From Liolophura sinensis (Eukaryota > Mollusca > Polyplacophora > Chitonida > Chitonidae), in the NCBI RefSeq assembly GCF_032854445.1, contig NC_088300.1, positions 39,954,458 through 40,018,457 of the forward strand: a stretch of DNA of 64,000 nt, written 5' to 3'. This document shows positions 43,301 to 55,300 of this stretch, one piece after another; positions within the stretch are counted from its first letter, which is position 1; every line of letters starts with the position of its first letter. The position numbers and the translations under genes are program-made. The notes beneath the pieces were generated by a model, which saw only the letters and a program-made list of their open reading frames with translations, was not told where the DNA came from and made no database searches.

Positions 43301-46300
43301 CTGTACATATGTCACAGAGAATTCCACTGTTTGATGATGCGGTTAAGAGAACAGATTTGAGTACACACTTCCTGCATTCAACTTTACAGTGATGTGCAGC
43401 CATTCTTATCTATTCCTTTAATACATCTTTCAATTACAGCAGAAGTAACATCATAGCTGCCAGGTACATGTATGTGCATGTGGGGCCCATGTGTCTCATA
43501 GCTGCCAGGTACATGTATGTGCATGTGGGGCCCATGTGTTTCATAGCTGCCAGGTACATTTATGTGCATGTGGGGCCCATGTGTTTCATAGCTGCCAGAT
43601 ACATGTATGTGCATGTGGGGCCTATGTGTCTCATAGCTGCCAGATACATGTATGTTCATGTGGGGCCTATGTGTCTCATAGCTGCCAGATACATGTATGT
43701 GCATGTGGGGCCTATGTGTCTCATAGCTGCCAGATACATGTACAGTGTATGTACATATGGGGCATATGTGTCTCATAGCTGCCAGGTACATGTATGTTCA
43801 TTTTGGGCCCATGTGTTTCATACCTGCTGGGTACATGTATGTGCATGTGGGGCCCATGTGTCTCATAGCTGCCAGGTACATGTATGTGGATGTGGGGCCT
43901 ATGTGTCTCATTGCTGCCGGGTTACATGCATTTACAGCTGTACGTATGATCTGAGTCTGTCAGTGTGTTACATACTGAACATGTACGGTAATATAAATAG
44001 AGGTAATATACCCTGAGAGACTCTGTGTTGTGATGCAAATCACTGATGTAGAGATTGGGCTCAGCTGAAATGCAAGGCTTTTGTCAGCTTCATAAAATTG
44101 ACCATGGTCAGATAATGTCAGATTTTAAGGGAAAGCTGACTGTTGAGAACTGCCTCTTACAAGTAAGTGCTGAGGCATATTGACCTATTATGCATAATGT
44201 TTAGGTTGGTCAGTACATGCATGATAAAGGGGTAACCATAATATCCAATATCCTTGATATAAGTTTACATCAAAAAACTAAGACATGAAACACATTTGGA
44301 ACATCTTGATGCAGTGCCTGGATTAGATGACAATTCTGAAAAACTGTGAAAGCCCTAGAATATCAGAAGAAGAAAAATCAGGTCCTTGAAATCCCTAATA
44401 ACAACCTGTATAGGGCCTTGAGAGGCCTTGAAAAGAGGCATAATAGATTAGTCTGACGTCAAAATGTCTGAATGAATATTTGAGCTTGTAAGAAGTAGAT
44501 CGGTCTTCACTAGTTAACCATTCTTCTTTTTCAGATAATTATAACCATAATTCAACATGTTACTTGTATATGGTTATTATGGTGGTTTAATGTTTAATGA
44601 TGGTGGTTTAATGTTTAATGATGGTGGTTTAATGTTTAATGATGGTGGTTTAGTATGTTATAGATTCTCCTGTATAAAGTTTGTGTCACCAGCAGTTTAC
44701 AAATGTAGTGCTGGAAAAGAAAGTGAGAAACGAATCCTTTGATCTGATTATAGATCAGCTGAGATTCTGTTGCGGCCAAAAACTTCAAATTGTGTTCCTT
44801 TTTCATAGTTGCATGGTGGTGTTCTATTGCTCAGTATATACACATTTTATCCCAGGCCTCCGTACACATAGTACTTACGAAACCAATTTGGTGTATTTGG
44901 TGCCCGATGTCCATGTACATTCTTGCCGCGCTGAAAAATCGGCATTGATTGCAAAGCCAGGTATACAGTATTGCAGATGTGTGAGTACTGAAGGTAAAGC
45001 AACTGTGTAGCGTTTTAGATGACAGGTGCGTAAGAAGATCAGTGGCGGCCTGCATTACAGAGGTTACATGCTGATAGGCCACATCTCTCCATACATTGTA
45101 TACAGCGTGGAGCAAAAGTCTGCACCCACAGGCAATTGTAGTTTATGCTAACAAACCAAGAACATTACAAGCACTAAAAGATAACATCACACAAGAAATT
45201 GAAACGTTAAGAGGGAATAACTCTATACTCCGAAATGTGCAAAGATCATGTGTCTCCTGTTGTAAGAAAGTGTTTGGAAGAAGGTGGAAGTCAGTTCGAA
45301 CACTTATTGTAAACTGTAAATTCGTATATAGTAAATTGCCTATGGGTCCAGACTTTTGCTCCACCCTGCATAACAAGACATGAACAGGGTGCCAGTAGTT
45401 TCCTTGCAAGTGGAATTGAGTTTGTTGTCATTTCACCAGGGGAGAAAACTATTAAAGTCTCGTACACATGTTTTTGTGTTGTTCAACATACTTCATAAGC
45501 ATTTTGATTGAATTCCAGCATCTGATACGCCAAGGAACTGGAGAAAAAAGCTCAATGCACGCATGAAAAGCTTTTCACTGGATACGCCAGATTCTCCCAA
45601 ACAGTTATTGGGAATTGATGAAACTACGAAAAAGAAAAGCCATTCTTTTACAAACACTTGTGTTCCAGGTATAGAGTAGTTAATCTTTCTGTTGTGCACA
45701 GTCTTTGTTTTGTGATTTGTTTATAACCTTTTAAATTTCCTTTCTGTCAAATCACTTCTTTTCAGTTCACATGCTTTTTTTTATATGCTTTTCACACTGC
45801 TGTAATGTTAAAGAAGTAAAGACCTGTTAAACAGTTTGATGAAGGATTGTTTTGAAGCCTGCAGCATGCACATGGAAATCTTTGACAAATGTAAGTTACC
45901 ATTTAAGTATCACTTAGTTTTCTTCCAAAGTACATGCATGGGCTTTTATAGAACTCATTTACATTTGTATTCTTTACTTCATGCACTATGTTGGAACACA
46001 ATAACATTATTAGTTGCACTATTACACTGTTCACACCAGTTTTTTTCATTTTGTCATGAATTTTCAGTGTCAGAAACTCCCAAGAGTTGGAGAAAGAAAC
46101 TGAACGCACGCCTCAAAAGTTTCTCTGTAGATGCTTATGATCACCCCATGAAGCCCTTAGCTTTTGATGAAGTTAAAAAGAAAAGCTCCTTTACAAATAC
46201 TTGCCTAGGAGGTATAATTTTTTTTTCTTTGTGTTGTTACTCATTTTAAGGTGCATGCTTTCCAGACTTGAAGTATGCATGCCAATGCCTTGTTTGATCT

Positions 46301-49300
46301 TACCTGTCCATCATCTTATGTTTCTCAAGTTCTATGAATCATCTTATGTTTCTCAGGTTCTATGAATCATCGTATGTTTCTCAAGTTCTATGACTTGGAT
46401 TATTGGGCATGTAAATGACAACTCTATTTCTATTCATTGATGAAAGAGCCACCTTGAATAAGTAAACTTTACAGCTTCATTACTATAAACTTAGTCCTCT
46501 CTTGGGAAATGCATGTTTTGTTTTTTTTGTCTTTTTCTTTTTACCAATTCTGACACCATTTTCAGGCATCTGCAATTTATACACTATAACAATTAACAGC
46601 TCTCTTTCAGATTTGTGTTGACTCTTCCACTATATACATGCTGTATGTCACCTCACAGAAGTTGTATATAACATACATATATATATATGTATATATATAT
46701 ATATGTATGTATGCAGGTGTACTTGCATGGTGAATTGCTATGTGCAAAGGTGTGACATTAAAATGTCCTTGTCCGCATTATGTATTTTCTACTCTCTCTG
46801 TCAAACGCTACCAACTCTCCTCAATTGTTCTTTGAAGTCAACTATGTTAGTGTTGGTGAGAAAAGTTGGCTGTTTTGTTGTTTCAGGTGTTGATATGGTA
46901 GCATGATATATTTATATTCTCTGTTCCGTTGTACTTGTAATATATTACATGTATCCCTCTCTAAGGACAAACCATGACAAACTGTAGTAATGAACCTTAC
47001 AGGTAGTTGACTTGTTCACTTTGTCATCATGAAACTTTTACAAGAAACAAGAGGAACTTCTCTGAATGTTTTTGTACGTGGTGTGTGATTAACAGTGTTT
47101 AATTTGTCCTGTGCAGATTGGAAAGAAACTGATGTTTTGCTTTATACATTTATGTGTTGATTTGTATTGAGTCAGACCAGAGTTATGATGTGCTCCAGTG
47201 GATGTTTAATATCTGTTTATGCATAAGGAAAGGTACTGATGCAATTGAAGATATGTTTCCATGAAAGGTTGTTGCTTAACTGTATTCCAGTTCAATTCCA
47301 TTACCCATATTACATTTATGTGTAATGCTGAGCGATATAATTTTGGTATGTCTGCTGTTTATATTATAGTAGAATCATGCGTTCACACATATAATGCAAA
47401 CATGTTTATCTCGTGTGTTTTGTGAAAAAATACACAAAACTGTTCTTCTGGCACCTCAGAATGTTTTTTAACGAGTATTTTGGCCTTGTATATAGCCTTT
47501 AAACACCTCATATGATCATTTATATCACACAAAAGCTTGATTATCATATTTATGTAATACACGTGTGTGTACTTAAGGTGATTATGGTTATTCATGTAGG
47601 TAGTTTGTACTACAAGAGTCAAGAGGTTTAATCCGTAACATTTCTACTCGGATGACTGCAGGGATAGAGTAGACTAGTTGACTTGTATATGCTGCATTTG
47701 AAACATGTGTATGACTCATTTTACATGCGTATGACTCATGTTACATGTGTATGACTCATTTTACAGCCTCACACAGCCCAAAGACTCGGAGAAAGAAACT
47801 TAACGCGCGTATGAAAAGCTTCTCCCTGGACACACAAGAGCCTCCTAAGCAACTTCTTGCTATAGATGAAACGACCAAAAAGAAAAGCAGTTCCTTTACA
47901 AACACTTGTCTTGGAGGTATAGATTAATTTATATTCCCTTGCCGTTGTTAAGTCTTGACTCCTCTCTCTTCTACTTGATAGTGACCGATGTAATGGGAAA
48001 CCCTAATGGTTTATTAAAGCTAAATACTGTATCAAAGCTCATTTTAATACAGATTTTAATTTTTTGACTACAAGCATATTTCCGGAGATATTTGGAATTT
48101 TTGTTTTCGTTTGATATTACTAGACCGGCTTGCTTTTCACTATTTGACGAGAAATGGAACTTCCAATAGGGTTTCCTGTTAATATAGTTAAAGCTCTTTG
48201 TATTATTGTAGTAAAATATACTGATATATCAAAAAGCCGAACAAGTAGGTAGTTAATTTTTACTTTTGTATAATTTGCGTAGAAAAGTGTTTCTTTGATC
48301 TCGTTTGCTTTGATTTGTTGTGTGCAGTGGCTGAAAAGAATGGATTTATACCAGTGCATGCTGATTGTGTTCTCCAGTTAATGACCCGTTAGAATAGCTT
48401 TATTGTGCTGCTTTATTTATCAGCTTGTAACATGATTTGAATATAAATACGGGGCTAGTTTGATTTTGAATGTATAAACAATGTGTAGATACATACATTT
48501 GATCTTCCCATATAGCTTCTAATTATGAACATATGCATGTTAGTTCCCTTAACTGTACTCAAGTTGTAGCTTGGCTTTAGTTCACCTTCGCAATCACATA
48601 TCAGTTTGTCACTGAGACATTTATTTGCAAAAACCGTTTTACTCCCATTAGTTTGTTGCTTAAAGAATTGTTTTAAATAGTAGAATAGTCCCGTTCCCTT
48701 TTTCCCAATTGTTCTATGTTCCCAGAACCCCTAACCTTGTCTTTGTTTTTCCATCCTCTGCGTACCTGTTGTTACCACAGAACAAAACGGCGGATCACCT
48801 ACCAGCCATACTTTATTTAGGTTTCTCTCCATTACTGGCCGTGCCAAAGCATTATGGTCGCAAGGTAGAATTTCTCTAATTTGCTGATTTTTTTTTTCAT
48901 ATTTCCTCATTGTTTATATCATGCACTTATATGTATATATGTACACCAAAATGTTGATATGTTGTGGTGTCAGTCATCTTCATAGTGTGTGGTTTTTAGA
49001 ACTTCTGTAAGTTATTTGATGACTTGTATATGTGATGTGGAAAATAAAACAATTTGCTATTGGTCTGGTTTTGTGTACGTGTTGTGCTCTTGAGTATACT
49101 TTTGTAACTATAACATGGCAAAACAAAATGGATGCTGACTGCTGCAAGAGAGAACTGCTGTATTTGTTCAAAAATTTCAACGGGAATAGGTGCATCATAA
49201 AATGCTGATTTTGGTGTTGAAACTTAAAATTTTCCAGTAGGCTAACACTCTGCTACCAGTAAAACCGCTTAAAAACACTTTTCTATAAAGCTAGATCAAC

Positions 49301-52300
49301 AGAACTTTCTTAATCTGGCAAAATGAGTGACTAAATTAAGCCATGGACAGTAATTGTAGGTTTAATAGATTAAATCAAGGCTGTAGCCAAAGCTGAAATA
49401 TCAGCTCTGCATGCACATTTGTTAACTCTTAATAAAATTTTACCTATCATTATGTATATTTGTCCTCTGACAGCAGAACAGCGTTAATCATGTTTTCCAT
49501 ACATTTAACTATGTTCTTCCTCTTCATCCTTTGTCTGTGTATGTGATATGCAGATAGAACTGTCGTTATTCCTCCAGTACCAGCATCTGTATAGAAGTTC
49601 CTGTTTTAGTCACACACAGTGCAAGGGTTACTCCTTGTGGGTTGTGTAGTACATTGTTGTCTTTCTAATACTAACGTTGCACACGAGTGCTTTAGCCACT
49701 GGACAAACACAGCAGACGAAGCCTCATGTTAAATCCGAAATGGACAACACCACATAGAGTTCTCATGGCCCTAAACTTACTTACTTCTAAAATTACATTA
49801 AAGGCCATGCATGACAAATATAAAGCGAATCACACACTCTGTAGCGATCTGGACTAAACAATCATTTTTTTAACCCTCATTTTTATCCATTCTGAAAAAG
49901 TTTTTGTCTAGTTTACCTGCAGTTTTATGTGCTATAAAGTATAAACATTGAATATTCTGGATCACATGATAAACTTTATAAAATACAATACCTGCATCCT
50001 TAGAATTCCCAAGGAAAGACAAATAATTCATAAATTGCCAGGTTGATTCGAACATGGAGGTCGTCGTCATATGACTGAAAAATTGTTGAGTACGACGTTA
50101 AACCCCAAGCACTCACTCACTCGAATATGGAGGTATATATGCTGATATGATCTGAAGTTCTATTCAAGAGGCTTTTTTCCTAATTTTCTTGAAAATGATC
50201 CAAAGTAAATTTCAATATCCAATGCATATTTTTATCAAGGTGTCACATAATATATTCTTCTTCAAAGAAAGATATACGTCACTGTTTAAACAAAGGGTAC
50301 TTCCGTTTAAAACTTTTATATCTATATTGTCTATTTTATAGCAGGAGACTTGTGAAAATAAGATATGGCAAAAATCTAGGTGAAAATAATGTTGATATGC
50401 AGTTCACATGTAGATTTTGTTTCACATACTGGTACATTTAAATATAAATTGTATTCATCTAAAGCATTTTTCAGGTGAAACACTTTGCTTTATTCTGATT
50501 TGAACCAATTTGGTGAAATATTCTTGAATATGATATTCAGCGTCAGCCATAGATGAATAATCCAGCTAAATCAGGATCTCAGGACCAAGCAGTTCAATTG
50601 TTTAACATTGCTTAATTCTTTACATTCATATAGCCACGAACAAATGTTGTATGTTTTTAACAAATTTTTACTCCTCGTCTTTTTCATCTATCTCTAATGT
50701 GTGTTCTTTATAGTTTGTTGTTTGAACAGTTTATAAAACATTTCAGTGTATTCATGTTGTATTTTGGTGAAGTATCAAATTTTTATAATGCTGTTAATTC
50801 CTTGTGTGATGCCATAAATTCTCTTGTTTAGAATCATTATGTCTGAAAACAAATCGTTACCTGACTTGAATCTTTAGAAAATGGCATAGCGTGATATGTG
50901 TTCTTGTGCAAATGGATTCAGCTTCAGGTTTTCATTAATACATCTGATGTGCTGCCCGTATAAAGGCTAGCATTAAATTTCACTGAAATTTTATCACCTC
51001 TGTATGAGGAAAGCAGTGATATGTCTTCAGTGATTTTTTGTGTCATACTCTCGAAAAGCTGTCGTTCCCATGCGCACGTTAAAATTTGGGGGAAACTTGA
51101 GGCCACTGTTGTGTGTGCTGGCATATGTCATCACAGACATTAGCAAAGATACTGGTTCCTGAAGTGGATTTTCAGATTTCTTTATATAGTTTTTAAGGCT
51201 GTTAAACTTTGTCAAGGATTTATGGACATGAATTGCTACTTCAAAACGGATGTTTATACGATGACGGGAATCCAGAGTAACACAACAAATAATATAACCG
51301 GAGATATTTGGGAAGAGGGGTGGAAATAGACCTAAACAGACATAGCCATTAATTTTGCTCTTGCATGCTTGCGAATTCAACTTCAAATTTGGAATTCTTA
51401 CGAAATCATGGGAAGCTGCATTTGAGAGCAACCCCATGTTTGTATGGCTAAAAGGCAAACCAGGGTCTAGGTGACATAAGCTGAGATGGCTGCATTTTTG
51501 GTATATAGAGGTAACTTGCACCTGATCGATTGTTAACAGGGCGCCACTTTGGGTTTTCTCAATCTGTGTAATTTTGCTTACTTTGCTAAATGCAACATCA
51601 CATAAATAAAAAAAAGGTATGATGTTTTTCTAATTTCACGTGGGATGCTTTATGGAGGCATATATACCTTTGGTCTGGTGTTGTCTCTCCATTTGAAAGA
51701 TGGCAACCACCCATTACAGCTAGAGCTAGGTGTGGGATTGGCTATCCAGGCAAAATCAAGCAAGATCAGTAATATTGGAGCATAGACTGTAAACAAAAAT
51801 TTCTGAGTGACGTTTTCTGTCAGTCTGAGAAAAGCCAATAATCCACCTCAATGCCATAACAAAATAAATAAATTCCCTAAACTAAGATATTTTAATTTTG
51901 TCAACTAATTAATCTTAACCAGTTTTGATGTACTAATGTAAAATACAATGCAAATATATGAATTTGTTGTACGTTCCAGCCCCCAGTAGTCCCACAGACT
52001 CCTCCTTATCTCAGTCTGTGAACAGGAAGAAGTTAGGGAAGAGGTCGAGCTCCCTGGAGATAGAAGAGAGCAAGCACCGCAGCCATTCCCCCTCCCCCAG
52101 GGACTCGCCCATCACACTCTCACCTGTAAGTCACACCTGCACATAGGTTAGTGTTTCAAGTTTTGGCCTGGGGCCTCGCTCATGCTCCATGAGGTCGCAT
52201 GTTCAAATCCAGCTCTCTCCGCAACTTGAAGCTTGGAGAGGTTTGCCAGCTACCTGGCAAAGGGTTTCTTGCACCCATAAACCAGGCTACAGGTCATGTA

Positions 52301-55300
52301 TTAAAATGAAAAATTCTTGAGGATGTCATTAAACAGCAGTCAAATAAATAGTTACATTGCCTTGCATAATAAAATTGCAGTGTGGATTTTAATACTGCTG
52401 ACTTCATGTTCACTGGCCAGGTGTTCCAACAGATGGGAATTAATATGCAGTGTATTGATTATGTGGTGATTTGTGCAACTCTTTCAGGGAATGAAAACTG
52501 AAAAATACTCATCAAATTTATGAAACATTTGAAAGATGTGGACAAAAAGTGTTGTTTGCAGCCAATATTTTCCCTCATCAATGGATCTACATAGGCCTAA
52601 AGTTTTTTAGTTTACTGATGGGGTTTGCATTTGATCCAGTTATTCATAATCATCTATTAACTTGCAACACATTTTTTGCTATCAAACTTCAGTTTTTTTG
52701 TGTGATATGTTATGCCCTCAGTTTATGCAGAAGAATTTTGATCTGCCTAATATATTCCCAACCACTTGCGGGACGACTATTAGCAGTTCAAAGTGTACAG
52801 GTTTACTACACCATACAGTTCATACAGGTATTCGGTAACAGCCTCTGTCAACATATCATGGAGTGTAACAGTTCAACAGATCAAGTATGTCAACATGTCA
52901 GGGGGCCTCCGTGGCTCAGTTGGTTGGCACGCTAGCACAGCGTAATGACCCAGGAGTCTCTCACCAATGCGGTCGCTTTGAGTTCAAGTCCAGCTCATGC
53001 TGGCTTCCTCTCCGACCATAAGTGGGACGGTCTGTCAGCAACCTGCCGATGGTCGTGGGTTTCTCCTGGGCTGTGCCCGGTTTTCACCCACCATAATGCT
53101 GGACGCCGTCGTATAAGAAATATTCTTAAGTATGGCATGAAAACAACAATCAAATCAATCAGCTTCAGTACAGGTATATAGAAGACCACTATCCTGCATG
53201 GTCTATACTATGGGAGACAACTCTAGAGTGGACCTGCTTGAACTAAAATATGATGACAATGTGCAGATAGCATTACTCTTTGTCCATGTTTTGTAGTAAT
53301 ATCTCATGTTTGTTGGCTTATGCGTTTTTGTTTACAGAGAAGCCAAAAAAAGCTGGAGAAACAAAAGGAAATCTATGTTGTGTTGTATCATTTTAGAGGA
53401 AAAGAAAAAGATGATTTAGATCTGAGGTAAGATTCACAGGGTAGATAATAGTAGGTAAAAATGTGTACATCAGATTAACCCGGGCCAGCATGCTAGATCA
53501 GCTTCAGAGTGGTTCGGAGCACAACGTAGAGATGTGCAATGACATTGTTGGAAGATATAGGTATTACCCTATAGCTGAAGTTGAGTACGGAGTAAAACAC
53601 CCACAACGTAGAGATGTGCAAGTGACATTGTTGGAAGATATAGGTGTTACCCTTTAGCTGAAGTTGAGTAAGGAGTAAAACACCCACAACGTAGAGATGT
53701 GCAAGTGACATTGTTGGAAGATATAGGTATTACCCTATAGCTGAAGTTGAGTAAGGAGTAAAACACCCACAACGTAGAGATGTGCAATGACATTGTTGGT
53801 AGATAGATATAGGTATTACCCTTTAGCTGAAGTTGAGTAAGGAGTAAAACACCCACAACGTAGAGATGTGCAAGTGACATTGTTGGAAGATATAGGTATT
53901 ACCCTATAGCTGAAGTTGAGTAAGGAGTAAAACACCCACAACGTAGAGATGTGCAAGTGACATTGTTGGAAGATATAGGTATTACCCTATAGCTGAAGTT
54001 GAGTAAGGTGTAAGACACCCACAACGTAGAGATGTGCAAGTGACATTGTTGGAAGATATAGGTAATACCCTATAGCTGAAGTTGAGTACGGAGTAAAACA
54101 CTCACGACGTAGAGATGTGCAAGTGACATTGTTGGAATATATAGGTATTACCCTATAGCTGAAGTTGAGTACGGAGTAAAACACCCACGACGTAGAGATG
54201 TGCAAGTGACATTGTTGAAAGATATAGGCATTACGTACCCTATAGCTGAAGATGAGTATGGTGTAAAACACCAATCAAATAAATAAATATAGCTGAAGTC
54301 ATAGTTCTTGCATCCTCAATAAGTCACAGTCATTGATCTACCTTTAGTCATTTTAAAGGGATTAACGATGCTTACTTTCTGATTAATTTGTGATGATCCC
54401 ATAATGCTGTTGTGCACTAACTCGTAGAATTGTCTACTTTCCTTCATATTGCCACCATGTTAAGTTTGGGAAAAGATTGCAGACCTTAAAGTAAAAGAAA
54501 GCTAAAATGTGAAGTAAGGTAGTACTGAAAACTATACATGAAAAAGTTTGCAATGAGCCTCTTACCAATGCTGTCACTGCGAGTGTACCAGCTCATGCTG
54601 ACCTCCTCTACAGTCGTAGGTGGGAAGGTCTACTAGCAACCTTGAAGTGGTTTTCTCCTGCCATAATGCTGGCAGCAGTTGATAAAGTGAAATATTCCTG
54701 AGTATGGCACTATATAACAATTACATAATTAAATAAAGCTTAGGCTAACTCCTTCAGCCGCAACTTTTAGTGGGGTAAATGACAATGGGCGTGGTTTACT
54801 CCAAGTAATCCTGTTGTCTCCACCCATAAACCTTACCACCATCTTAAAAAAGAAAAATTTGTAATGTTAGACCCATTGTACGAAATAAATTAGTAAGATT
54901 AGTAATGAAGAGACGCACTGCAATTTTCTGTTGCGTGAATGATTTTGATCTAAAGATGAATTTTCTCCTGTAGAATACTGTAATTTGAATGCCATGTGTA
55001 TAGGTGACCATGTTTGGCTGCTAAACTTTCAGGGCTGGCTGGAGGATCAGCGTGATGGATTCCTCAGACCCGGATTGGTGGAAGGTGAGTCAGTAATTAT
55101 GGGCAGGCAGAGTACTAGGTGGGGGTGCATCATGTACCATCAGAATGACCCCTAAATCTCGGTCACTCTGGCCTGCAGCTAGGGTACATGGACCTGCAGG
55201 GGAAACCTGTCCAAATAGGGAAGTTGTGAGTTTGAGCTCTTTTATGGCTGAAGTTAAAACAAGCCCTACTGTACCGTATGTTAGGTTACTGTTTTTCATT

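Larger units (their letters stand above)
34637..45518 (+). other. 10.9-kb intron
   Basis: It contains a hairpin, SINEs, a Harbinger-like element, a copy of repeat R, two minisatellites and a mariner remnant, all listed separately. Elsewhere I see no supported exon. Two weak candidates in matching phase end in stops (40241 and one near 38298). Confidence 0.6.
48865..51979 (+). other. 3.1-kb intron before the Ser-rich exon
   Basis: Apart from the SINE tail at 50062, the weak candidate at 49554 and an unexplained minus-strand open frame at 51027, I see nothing supported. Confidence 0.55.

Noticed and set aside
43468-44016. 182-codon repeat protein
   Set aside because: It is a by-product of the 45-bp minisatellite, open in several frames and on both strands.
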